A stretch of 64,000 nucleotides of DNA from Rhodocaloribacter litoris (GTDB lineage Bacteria > Bacteroidota > Rhodothermia > Rhodothermales > ISCAR-4553): the NCBI RefSeq assembly GCF_011682235.2, contig NZ_CP076718.1, positions 1,130,693-1,194,692 of the forward strand, read 5' to 3'. Below, piece by piece: positions 1-9,100 of the stretch. Both the position numbers and the translations under genes were made by a program. Under the pieces are notes generated by a model that was given only the letters and a program-made list of their open reading frames with translations, did no database searches and was not told the DNA's origin. Numbering within the stretch: position 1 is the first letter of the stretch; each line of letters starts with the position of its first letter.

Positions 1-636
1 GGCGTCGTGCCCGTCGCCGCCGTGGGGGTCCAGCACGTCGGCCCACATGAACGTGGCGGGCGGCGTGGGGGTGGCCGTCGGGTGCAGCGCCGCGTCGTTG
101 CCGCCGGCGTAGAACAGCTTCGGCGCCGTGCCCTGCTCGGGCTTGCGGACGGTCACCTTGCCGGCGGCCAGGCGACGGCTGATCTCGGAATCCGGGTCGT
201 CCAGGTCCCCCGCGAGGATGGCGTGCTCGGGGCAGACCACCACGCAGGCCGGCTCCTGCCCCACCTCGATGCGGTGGGCGCAGAAGTGGCACTTGGCCGC
301 CGTGCCCGTCTCGGGGTCCACGTAGATGGCGTCGTAGGGGCAGGCCTGCAGGCACGCCTTGCACCCGATGCACACGTCCGGGTCGAACTCGACGATGCCG
401 TCGGCCCGCTGGTACATGGCCGTCACCGGGCAGATGCGCACGCACGGCGGGTTGGCGCAATGGTTACAGCGCGTCACCTGGAAGTGGCGGCGGACGTTCG
501 GATAGACGCCGGTCTCGACGTACTTCACCCACGTCCGGTTGACGCCGAGGGGCACCTGGTTCTCGCTCTTGCAGGCCGTCGAGCAGGCATGGCAGCCGAT
601 GCAGGCGTCGTTGTCGATCAGAAAGCCGTAGTTCAT
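1..636 (-). CDS. 4Fe-4S dicluster subunit of a molybdopterin oxidoreductase (C-terminus outside window)
   Basis: This is the electron-transfer subunit of a DMSO-reductase-type complex; such subunits pass electrons between the molybdopterin catalytic subunit and a membrane partner. The 212 visible residues hold 16 cysteines in four groups: C12/15/18/22 (CIGCHAC), C57/60/65/69, C89/92/95/99 (CIGCKAC) and C116/119/131/135. This is the pattern for four [4Fe-4S] clusters, as in NrfC, DmsB and PsrB. The protein opens MNYGFLIDND without a signal peptide, so export would depend on a Tat-bearing partner. The ATG at 636 has no Shine-Dalgarno sequence. The gene runs off the window, so its end and the catalytic subunit are not seen. 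mobA, which makes the guanylated cofactor such enzymes can use, lies just upstream on the same strand. The substrate cannot be told from this subunit. Confidence 0.9.
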   Translation of the reverse strand, partial: MNYGFLIDNDACIGCHACSTACKSENQVPLGVNRTWVKYVETGVYPNVRRHFQVTRCNHCANPPCVRICPVTAMYQRADGIVEFDPDVCIGCKACLQACPYDAIYVDPETGTAAKCHFCAHRIEVGQEPACVVVCPEHAILAGDLDDPDSEISRRLAAGKVTVRKPEQGTAPKLFYAGGNDAALHPTATPTPPATFMWADVLDPHGGDGHDA

Positions 637-669
637 GGAGGGAGGCGGACCGGGACAGGGGCTGGGTGG

Positions 670-714
670 ATTAAACTTGTGATGTCAAGTGATGTCAGGT
701 AAAGAAAGCGCTTT
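670..714 (-). promoter_or_regulatory. Possible operator: direct repeats and a palindrome before the Fe-S subunit gene
   Basis: The 113-base gap between mobA and the Fe-S subunit holds two tandem 10-mers, TGATGTCAAG (680-689) and TGATGTCAGG (690-699), and the perfect palindrome AAAGCGCTTT (705-714). On the minus strand one repeat overlaps a TTGACA hexamer (688-683), but no good -10 lies at the right distance. A regulator site is an inference; the protein that would bind is unknown. Confidence 0.3.
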
Positions 715-749
715 TGTACGGAGAATGCAAGAGGGTATGTATTCGAGAT

Positions 750-1319
750 TCAGCGGAGGTCGGTCGGCAGGTCGTCCGGCCGGTTGATGTTGCGGAGGGG
801 GGCGGCGGGGACGTCGACGAGGCGGACGGCCCCGAGGCGGTCGAGCAGGGCGTGGAGGGCCCGGCGTCCGGCGGCGAGTTGCTCGGCCACCACCGGGCGC
901 ACCGTGGTGGCATAGGCGGCGCAGAGGGGGTGCAGCCGCCCGTCCGGGGTGCGGGGGACGACGGCGTCGAGGCCGGGACGGCAGGCAGCCAGCAGGGTGC
1001 GGAGGATGTCTTCGGAGAGAAAGGGCAGGTCGCACGCCACGGCCAGCAGCCAGGGCGTCTCGGCGGCCTCCAGCCCGGCCAGCAGTCCCGCCAGCGGGCC
1101 GGCGCCCTCCACGGGGTCCTCCACCCGCCGCACCGGCAGCCCGTAATCCTCCTGGCCCGGGCGCACGCTCAACAGCACCGTACCCGCCACCGGCGCAACG
1201 ACCCGGTACACCCGCTCGATCATCGGGCGACCCGCCACCACCGCGCGGGCCTTATCCGACCCGAAACGCCGGCCGGTTCCGCCTGCGAGGATCAACCCGG
1301 TGACGCTTTCCTTTTCCAT
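750..1319 (-). CDS. mobA: Molybdenum cofactor guanylyltransferase MobA
   Basis: MobA transfers GMP from GTP to molybdopterin in the cytoplasm, making the MGD cofactor used by DMSO-reductase-family enzymes. The 189-residue length is normal. The N-terminus shows the family nucleotide-binding signature LILAGGTGRRFGSDKA followed by a GRPMIERV segment. The metal-binding region appears as ACDLPFL near residue 100, and the C-terminal NINRPDDL is a typical MobA ending. The ATG at 1319 places the glycine loop near residue 10, as expected. The gene points toward the downstream Fe-S subunit, which fits a molybdoenzyme locus, and is divergent from the hybrid sensor gene with only 54 bases between the two starts. 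Confidence 0.92.
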   Translation of the reverse strand: MEKESVTGLILAGGTGRRFGSDKARAVVAGRPMIERVYRVVAPVAGTVLLSVRPGQEDYGLPVRRVEDPVEGAGPLAGLLAGLEAAETPWLLAVACDLPFLSEDILRTLLAACRPGLDAVVPRTPDGRLHPLCAAYATTVRPVVAEQLAAGRRALHALLDRLGAVRLVDVPAAPLRNINRPDDLPTDLR

Positions 1320-1373
1320 GCCGAGACCGATACCCGGAGAACGCCGCTGTATGCTTTGCTCAAAAGAAAAGAT

Positions 1374-4300
1374 ATGCTTTTCTTCCGGACCGGCATGGTG
1401 TCCGCTGTCTGCCGGTCGTTTTTCGCTGTGCACACCGTTTTGCTGATTCGTACGCTCACATGGGGGCTGGTTCTCTGGGGAGTCACGGGCGCGGTCCGGG
1501 CTCAACCGGAGCCGGCGAGCCGAATGGCGGTCCCTTCGGTCTTCTCGGCCGAGTCCGGCCGGCCGTTTCGCCTCCATTTCACCCCGGACGAACACGGCGG
1601 GCACGCGCAGACCTGGTCGCTCGTGCAGGACGACCGGGGGTTGATCTACGTGGGCAACAACCACCGCGTGCTCGAATACGACGGCGTGGCGTGGCGGCAC
1701 ATCCCCATTCCGAACGAGAGCATCGCCCGCGGCCTGGCCCTCGACGACCACGGCACGGTCTTCGTCGGGGCGCAGGATGAGGTCGGCTACCTGGCGGCCG
1801 GGCGGGACGGCGTCACCCGCTACGTCTCGCTGCTGGACGCCCTGCCACCGGAAGACCGTGCCTTCGGGGACGTGTGGCGGGTGGTCGTGCTCTCGGACGG
1901 CGTCTATTTCCAGAGCACCCGGCAGATCATGCGGTGGGACGGCCGCCCGCCGATGCGGGTGTGGCGCACCGCGACGCGCTTCCGCCCGGCCACGGCGGTG
2001 CGGGACACCCTCTTCGTCTCGGAGGACGGCCGCGGTCTCCTGGCGCTCGCCGGCGACACGCTGGCTCTTGTGCCGGGCGGCGAGGTGTTCGCCGCCCGGC
2101 CGGTCTACGCGGTGCTGCCTCTGCCGGGCGGCGGCCTCGTCGTGGGCACGGCCTCCGACGGCCTCTTCCGGCGTTCGGGCGGCGCGTTCGTGCCGATGCC
2201 TACCGGCGCCGACGACGCGCTCCGCAACGGTTTTCTCTACACGGGTGTTGTGTTGCCCGGAGGCCCGCTCGCCTTCGGGACGATCCGGCGCGGCGGCGTC
2301 GTGCTCGCCCCGGACGGCCGGCTCCTGCGGCGGCTCGACCCGTCCACCGGCGTCCCGGAAGACCCCATCCTGAACCTGGCCGTCGACCGGGAAGGGGCGC
2401 TCTGGGTGGTGCAGGACGGCGGTCTCGTCCGCCTGGAAACGAACAACCCGATGACGGTCTTCGACGAAGCCCTGGGCATCGGCGGGACGGTGGAAGCGGT
2501 GGCCCGGCACCGGGGGCGGCTCTATGCGGCCACCCGCGAGGGACTCCGGCGGCTGGAGCCCGGTCCGGCAGGGATCCCCCGCTTCGCACCCGTGCCCGGC
2601 TTCGACGGCCAGATCTGGGACCTCGTCGATGCCGGGGAAACGCTGCTGGTGGCGAGCGCGGGCGGCGTGTACGCACTGCGCGACGGGCGGGCCGAACGCC
2701 TCCTGACGGCCGGCCATGCCTACACTCTGTACCCCGACCCCGGCCGGCCGGGCCGCGTCTGGGCCGGCCTGGGCGACGGGCTGGCCGTGCTCGAGCGCCG
2801 GGCCGGGCGCTGGGTGGCCGCCGGCCGCGTCGAGGGCGTCACCGAGGAGGTGCGATCCCTCGCCCGCACCGGAGCGCGGACGCTCTGGCTGGGCACGTCG
2901 TACCAGGGACTCGTCGAGGTGGTCTTTCCCGGTGACGAAACGGCCCCACCTGCCGTCTACCGGTACGGCCTCGCCGACGGCTTGCCCGAGGGCCGCATCT
3001 ACCTCTTCCAGGTGGCCGGCGTGTGGAAGGCGGGGACGCTCCAGGGCCTCTTCGACTTCCGCAGCGAGCCCGGACCGGACGGCACCCGGCGGCTCGTGCT
3101 CGCCCCGGACACGGTCCTGGCTCCTGCCCTCGGCAACCCCGCCCGCGACTTCTTCCGCATGGCCGAGGACGCCGCAGGCCACGTGTGGGCGCGACTCGAC
3201 GGCGAGACGGGCGTCTTCCTGCGGCAGCCCGACGGGCGCTACCGCTGGGTCTGGGATCGGACGCCTCTCCGGCGCATCTCGCAATCGACCTTTTCCTTCT
3301 TCCCGGAGCACGACGGCGTGGTCTGGATCGGGCGCAGCAAGGACCTGATCCGCTACGACACGCGGCCGGCCTTCACGCCGACGGTGCCGGGGGCGGTCGT
3401 GCTGCGGCGGGTCGCACCGGCGGACCGGGACACGCTGCTCTACGACGGCGGGCGCGTGGACGGGCGGCCGGTCCCGGTCCTCCCCTATGCGATGCGCAAC
3501 CTGCGGTTCACCTATGCCCTCCCCTTCTTCGATGCCCCCGACGCCACGCGCTTCCAGGTGCGCCTGGTTGGGTTCGAAGAGCAATGGTCGGCCTGGAGCG
3601 CGGAGACGTACCGGGACTACACCAACCTGCCCGAGGGATCGTACCGTTTCCTCGTCCGGGCGCGGGACGTCTACGGGCGGATCAGCGAGGCCACGACGTT
3701 TGCCTTCACCATCCACCCGCCGTGGCATCGGACGGCGTGGGCCTACCTCGGCTACCTGCTGGGGGTGCTGGGTCTGGTCTATGCCGGGGCACGCTGGCAG
3801 CAGCGACGCCATCGTGCCCGCGAGCGGGAGCTGGAACGGCAGGTCCGGGAACGCACCGCGGAGGTGGCCCGCCAGCGCGACCAGCTCGAACGGCAAGCCG
3901 TCCGCCTGGCCGAACTCGACCGGCTCAAGTCCCGCTTCTTCGCCAACGTCACGCACGAGTTTCGCACACCGCTGACCCTGACGCTCGGCCCGCTCGAAGA
4001 CCTGCTCGACGGGGACACGCTCCGTGATGAGGACGCCGAGCAGGTGCGCCTGAGCCTGCGCAACGCCCGCCGCCTGCTCCGCCTGATCAACCAGATCCTC
4101 GACGTCTCGCGCCTGGAGGCCGGGCGGATGCGCCTGCAGGCCCGCGAGGGCGACCTCGCCGCCTACGTGTATGAGCTGGCCCAGGCGTTCCTGCCCCTGG
4201 CCGAACGCAAGGGCGTGGCCCTGCTCGTCGACGTGCCGCCGGAGCCTGTGTTGGTTTACTTCGACCACGACCAGCTGGAGAAGGTCATTGGCAACCTGCT

Positions 4301-5537
4301 CTCGAACGCCTTCAAGTTCACCCCGGAAGGCGGTACGGTGCGGGTGACGGTGAACGCCGATGCCGAAGCCGCCGAGGTGCAGGTGAGCGACACCGGCCCG
4401 GGCATCGCCCCCGAAGACCTCGACCACATCTTCGACCGCTTCTACCGGGCCGACGAGTCGACGGCCCACCGGCAGCCGGGCACCGGCATCGGGCTGGCGC
4501 TCGTGAAAGAGCTGGTGGAGCTGCATGGCGGGACGATCCGCGCCGAGAGCACCGTCGGCGAGGGGACGACGTTCCGGGTCCGCCTGCCACGCGGCAGCGA
4601 CCACCTGCACCCCGAACAGCGAGCCGGCATGGATCCGTGCGACGAAGGCTTCGACGAAAACGCGGAAGAGCGCCTCGTCCGCTATGCCGACCTCCCGCCG
4701 GAGCACCCCGCCGGCGACGGGCCCGAACCGCCGGAAGACCCGGAGGAAACGCCGCGGGAGGACCGCCCGCTCGTGCTCGTCGCGGATGACAACGCCGAGC
4801 TGCGGGCCTTCGTGCGGCGACACCTGGAGCCGGATTACCGCGTCGTAGAGGCCGGCGACGGTGCGGCGGCGCTCGACCTGGCCCGCGAGGCCGTGCCCGA
4901 CCTCATCGTCTCGGACGTGATGATGCCCAGCCTCGACGGCGACGCCCTCTGCCACGCCGTCAAGACCGACCCCGACCTCGACTTCGTGCCCGTCATCCTG
5001 CTGACGGCCCGGGCCTCGATGGAAGGACGGCTCCAGGGACTCGAAAAAGGTGCCGACGACTACCTGACGAAGCCCTTCGCGATGCCGGAGCTCCGCGCCC
5101 GCATCGCCAACCTGATCGCGCAGCGCCGCCGCCTGAAGGCCCGCTGGCAGGGCGACGGCCTGCGCCTGCAGGCCACCGTGCCGGAGGTGACCTCGGCCGA
5201 CGAGGCCTTCCTCCGGTCCGTCCTCGAAGCCGTCGAGGCGGAGATGGAGGACGAAACGTTCTCGGTCGCCCGGCTGGCGGGGGCCGTCGGGCAGAGCCGC
5301 GCCAACCTGCACCGCCGCCTCAAGCAGCTCACGGGCAAGACGCCGTCCGAATGGATCATGGCGCTCCGCCTCGAACGGGCGGCCGCCCTGCTGGCCGGTG
5401 GAGCCGGCACCGTCTCGGAGGTGGCCTACGGCGTCGGCTTCAAGAGCGTCTCCTACTTCTGCAAGTGCTTCCGCGAGCGCTACGGCACCACCCCGGCACG
5501 CTACCGCGAAACCCTCGGGGACGAGACGGGCCGGTAG
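1374..5537 (+). CDS. Hybrid two-component system: propeller sensor, histidine kinase, receiver and AraC regulator in one protein
   Basis: This one-protein signalling system is of the type Bacteroidota use to sense extracellular glycans and switch on nearby genes. In order: an N-terminal signal/anchor ending near AVRAQP; two-component-regulator propeller repeats to about residue 670; a Y_Y_Y domain about 675-785; a membrane helix about 787-808; a coiled coil; HisKA with phospho-acceptor H861 in THEFRTPLTL; HATPase with N-box GNLLSNAFKF, DTGPGI and GTGIGLAL; a receiver with acceptor D1181 in SDVMMPSLDG and the KPF lysine; and a C-terminal AraC-type helix-turn-helix of about 110 residues. The sensor part is periplasmic. 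The length from the ATG at 1374 is 1387 residues; the ATG at 1395 is also possible. A receiver gene and three T9SS cargo genes follow on the same strand and are the likely targets, which is an inference from position. Confidence 0.93.
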   Translation: MLFFRTGMVSAVCRSFFAVHTVLLIRTLTWGLVLWGVTGAVRAQPEPASRMAVPSVFSAESGRPFRLHFTPDEHGGHAQTWSLVQDDRGLIYVGNNHRVLEYDGVAWRHIPIPNESIARGLALDDHGTVFVGAQDEVGYLAAGRDGVTRYVSLLDALPPEDRAFGDVWRVVVLSDGVYFQSTRQIMRWDGRPPMRVWRTATRFRPATAVRDTLFVSEDGRGLLALAGDTLALVPGGEVFAARPVYAVLPLPGGGLVVGTASDGLFRRSGGAFVPMPTGADDALRNGFLYTGVVLPGGPLAFGTIRRGGVVLAPDGRLLRRLDPSTGVPEDPILNLAVDREGALWVVQDGGLVRLETNNPMTVFDEALGIGGTVEAVARHRGRLYAATREGLRRLEPGPAGIPRFAPVPGFDGQIWDLVDAGETLLVASAGGVYALRDGRAERLLTAGHAYTLYPDPGRPGRVWAGLGDGLAVLERRAGRWVAAGRVEGVTEEVRSLARTGARTLWLGTSYQGLVEVVFPGDETAPPAVYRYGLADGLPEGRIYLFQVAGVWKAGTLQGLFDFRSEPGPDGTRRLVLAPDTVLAPALGNPARDFFRMAEDAAGHVWARLDGETGVFLRQPDGRYRWVWDRTPLRRISQSTFSFFPEHDGVVWIGRSKDLIRYDTRPAFTPTVPGAVVLRRVAPADRDTLLYDGGRVDGRPVPVLPYAMRNLRFTYALPFFDAPDATRFQVRLVGFEEQWSAWSAETYRDYTNLPEGSYRFLVRARDVYGRISEATTFAFTIHPPWHRTAWAYLGYLLGVLGLVYAGARWQQRRHRARERELERQVRERTAEVARQRDQLERQAVRLAELDRLKSRFFANVTHEFRTPLTLTLGPLEDLLDGDTLRDEDAEQVRLSLRNARRLLRLINQILDVSRLEAGRMRLQAREGDLAAYVYELAQAFLPLAERKGVALLVDVPPEPVLVYFDHDQLEKVIGNLLSNAFKFTPEGGTVRVTVNADAEAAEVQVSDTGPGIAPEDLDHIFDRFYRADESTAHRQPGTGIGLALVKELVELHGGTIRAESTVGEGTTFRVRLPRGSDHLHPEQRAGMDPCDEGFDENAEERLVRYADLPPEHPAGDGPEPPEDPEETPREDRPLVLVADDNAELRAFVRRHLEPDYRVVEAGDGAAALDLAREAVPDLIVSDVMMPSLDGDALCHAVKTDPDLDFVPVILLTARASMEGRLQGLEKGADDYLTKPFAMPELRARIANLIAQRRRLKARWQGDGLRLQATVPEVTSADEAFLRSVLEAVEAEMEDETFSVARLAGAVGQSRANLHRRLKQLTGKTPSEWIMALRLERAAALLAGGAGTVSEVAYGVGFKSVSYFCKCFRERYGTTPARYRETLGDETGR

Positions 5538-5696
5538 CCCCGCTTCGCCCTCATGCCCTTCTTTTCGCCCGTTTCCGGGCATTTGCTACCGGAGTGACAT
5601 GATTTGAGACGAGGGTGTTATGCCCTTACGGGGAGGATGGACGAGACTGGAGGTATCGCACACGCGCCCTCCCCTTCCTCGCACCGTCCGCGCCCG

Positions 5697-6104
5697 ATGG
5701 ATGCTCCTGCCGACCGCTCCGAACCTTCCGGCTACGACATCCTGGTCGTGGACGACAATGCCGAGATGCGGGCCTATATCCGCCATTGCCTCCGGGACTT
5801 CGAAGGCGGCGGGCATCGCATCCGGGAGGCGGCCGACGGGCAGGAAGCGCTCGACGCCCTCGCGGGACACCCCTGTGACCTCGTCATCACCGACGTGGTC
5901 ATGCCCCGCATGGACGGGCTGACGCTCGGCCGGCTGGTGAGCGAGCACTACCCCGGCGTGCCGGTCCTCTTCATCACCGGCGAAGCCCCGGCCGACGCTC
6001 GCCGCCGGGCGGCGCGTCTCGCCACGGGGACCGTGCTGCCCAAGCCCTTCAACGGGCGCAAGCTGTGCCGGGCCCTCGATCACTTGCTTCATCCCCATTC
6101 CTGA
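5697..6104 (+). CDS. Stand-alone response regulator receiver protein
   Basis: This is a single CheY-like receiver domain with no output domain. DILVVDDNAEMRAYI carries the acidic pocket, D66 in VITDVVMPRMDG is the phospho-acceptor, and LPKPF supplies the conserved lysine near the C-terminus. The threonine-type switch position reads LFITGE. It sits between the hybrid sensor, whose stop is 159 bases upstream, and the giant surface-protein gene, whose start is 43 bases downstream, so it could act as a partner or phosphate sink for the hybrid system. I chose the ATG at 5697, giving 135 residues, because the receiver fold begins about 12 residues later. An ATG at 5637 and a TTG at 5604 would add a proline-rich leader unlike the family. 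Confidence 0.85.
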   Translation: MDAPADRSEPSGYDILVVDDNAEMRAYIRHCLRDFEGGGHRIREAADGQEALDALAGHPCDLVITDVVMPRMDGLTLGRLVSEHYPGVPVLFITGEAPADARRRAARLATGTVLPKPFNGRKLCRALDHLLHPHS

Positions 6105-6147
6105 AATCGTTCGACGTCTCTTGCTGGTCCTCACCCCCCCTTTCGTC

Positions 6148-9100
6148 ATGAATAGATCCACTGCCTCCCGTCTCGCCGTTCTGTTGGTGGGAACCGTGCT
6201 GTTCGTGGCGGGGATGCCCGCACGCGCCCAGGACACCGTCCCCGGCACACGGCTTGCCTTCGACGGCATCGACGATTATGCCAGAACCAACAATGGCATC
6301 CCCTTCGGGGCCACCTACACCCTCGAAGGATGGTTTCGCACCGACGGAGATGCGATGAGCGAGGCGGAAGACCTCCTCAGCGGGGCCGTACCCGGTGGCA
6401 CGTACATCCTCCTCGAAATCCGACCCTCGGGTCAGATACGCTACCTGCATCGCGTGCCGGCCGGAAGTGTGGGCGGGGCGGAAGTCCTCTCTCCGGCCAC
6501 CGTGAACGACGGCGCCTGGCACCACGTGGCCGCCGTCATGGACGGCACGGAGATCCGGCTCTACATCGACGGCGTGCTCGAAGCCTCAGCCCCCGAAACG
6601 TCGGCCATCAATGACAATGTGAACGTGTACCTGGGCAGCCTGGGCGATGGAGGCGGGCGCTTCTTCGGCGGAGGCATGGAGGAGGTTCGGGTGTGGAACG
6701 TGGCACGGACGGAGGCGGAGATCCGCGAGGCGATGCACCGCACGCTCAGCGGAACGGAATCCGGCCTCGTGGCCTACTGGCAGTTCAACGAGGGCGCCGG
6801 CTCGACGGCCGCCGACGTCGTGGGCGGGCACGACCTGACCCTGCAGAACGGCACCGCCTGGGCCGGGTCCGACGTGCCGGTGGCCGGGGGCGTGAGCGTG
6901 ACGCAGACGGAAGCCGACGGCCTGGTCGACTTCGCGGCAGCCGGCGTGTCGATGAGCTACACCGTGCAGAGCGGCGCTTCGGTCACGGTCACGCGTCTGG
7001 ATGCGGCGCCGGCGGTCGTGCCGGGTACGCTCGTGACGCCGTTCGACAGCCAGTACTGGGCCATCGAGCGCTATGGAACGGACACCTTCAGCGCCTCTGT
7101 CACCTTCACGGTGAGCGAGGACCTGACGATGGCCGACGAGGCCGACCCGGGACGAATCAAGCTGTTTCGTCGGTCGAGCACGGCGGGTATAGAACCGTGG
7201 GGCATAGTGGCGGCGGCTACGAGCGTAGACGCCGCGGCAAACACGGTGACGTTCGAGGGGATCACGGCCTTCGGGCAGTTTCTCGTCGGTCGCAGCGGCA
7301 CGCCCGATCCCATCGCCGGCACGTTGCTCGACTTCGACGGCGTCGACGACCGCGCCCACGCGGCGACGGATCTCAACCTGGGCGCTACGGACATCACCGT
7401 CGAGGCCTGGGTACGCCGCGGCTCCACAGACACCAACGATTTCTTCTTCTCGTACGGGGATGTCGGCGAGGGGCGCAACCAGGGTCTCTCGATGGGATAC
7501 CGGCCTACCAATGTTTTTGCCTCTGGATTTGCGGGCGGAAACGACCTGGACACGCCGGTGGCCTACACCGACACCGGCTGGCACCACTGGGCCGGGGTCT
7601 ACGTCCGGTCGACGGGCGAGCGGCGGCTCTACCGGGACGGTGTGCTGGTGGCCTCGGATGTGACCGGTGAGCCGTTCGAGGAAGTGGATGCCCCTGAACT
7701 TTTCCTGGGGCGCTTTTTCCTTCAGGCGAACTCGGACTTTGGTGGTGATCTGGAGGAACTGCGGGTGTGGAACACGGCACGGACGGAGACAGAGATCCGC
7801 GAGGGAATGCACCGGACGATGACGGGGACGGAATCGGGCCTTGTCGCCTACTGGCAATTCAACGAAGGTATCGGTACCACCGCGGCCGACGTCGTCGGCG
7901 GGCACGACGTGGCGTTGCAGAACGGCACCGCCTGGGCCGAGTCCGACGTGCCCGTGGCTGGAGGCGTGAGCGTGACCCGGACCGAAACCGACGGGATGGT
8001 CGACTTCTCGGCGGCCGGCGTGACGATGGACTTCGCCACGCAGAGCGGCGCGCAGATCACCGTCACCCGCCTCGGTGCGGCGCCGTCTTCCCTGCCCGAG
8101 GGCGGCTCGGTCGAGACGGTCCTCGACAGCCAGTACTGGATCATCGAACGCAATGGCCCGGGCAGCTTCGAGGCCGACGTGACGTTCACCGTGGCCGAGG
8201 ACCTGACGGGCGACGTGGCCGGGCGCATCCTGCTCTTCCGCCGCGACAGCCGCGCCGGCGCCGACGCCCCGTGGGAACAGGTGGGCGCGGCCGATAGCCT
8301 CGATGCTACCGCCAGAACGGTCACCTTCCGCGGCCTGACGACCTTCAGCCAGTTCGCTCTCGTGCGCGCGCCGGCGGCTGAGACCGTGCCGGGTTCGCTT
8401 CTCACCTTCGACGGTGTCGATGATTATGTTGAGATACTGGACAGCCCCGACTTTGCCTTCGACCGGGACAGTTCGTATACCGTCGAAACGTGGGTGCGCT
8501 ATACGGGCACCGGCGGAAGCGGCTCCGGCGACGGGGCCATCATCGAGAAGTGGAGCGGCGGGGCGGCCTCCTATCCATTCGTCCTGCGGGTCAACCGGCA
8601 GGAACCGGGACAGGTGTACTGCGCCGTGTGGGATCAGAGCACGGGTATCTCATCCCGGTCCCAGGGGAACCTCAACGATGGCGCCTGGCACCATCTGGCG
8701 TGCGTGCACGACGGGGCGAAGCGCACCCTGACCCTCTACGTGGACGGTGAACCCCAGGAGGTGGCCTCGACGGCCTCCGTGGGGTCGCTCGCCAATACCC
8801 ATCCCATCTATTTCGGACGGCGTGGCGGTCACCTGAACGAATGGTTCGGCGGGGATCTGGAGGAGGTACGCATCTGGCGCGTCGCGCGGACGGAAACCGA
8901 CGTTCGCGAAGCCATGCACCGGACCCTGACGGGCACGGAGCCGGGCCTGGTGTCGTACTGGCAGCTCAATGAAGGGACCGGCACGACGGCCGCCGACATC
9001 GTGGGCGGGCACGACGGGACGCTGAACGGCGGCACCGCCTGGGCCGCCTCCGACACGCCCGTCGGCGGCGGCGCGAGCGCCACGGCCACGGCGGCCCTCG

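Noticed and set aside
7-702. Plus-strand open frame over the Fe-S subunit gene
   Set aside because: The minus strand encodes four perfect cysteine clusters; the plus-strand frame shows no recognisable motif.
750-5582. A 1610-codon open frame on the minus strand across mobA and the whole hybrid sensor gene
   Set aside because: Only its last 189 codons (mobA) have family signatures. The rest is the antisense of a well-supported gene; in such GC-rich DNA stops are rare in that phase.
6121-6147. TTG start for the giant protein nine codons before the chosen ATG
   Set aside because: The ATG at 6148 gives a standard signal peptide (N-terminal MNRSTASR then a hydrophobic core); the TTG would add a leader that spoils it.
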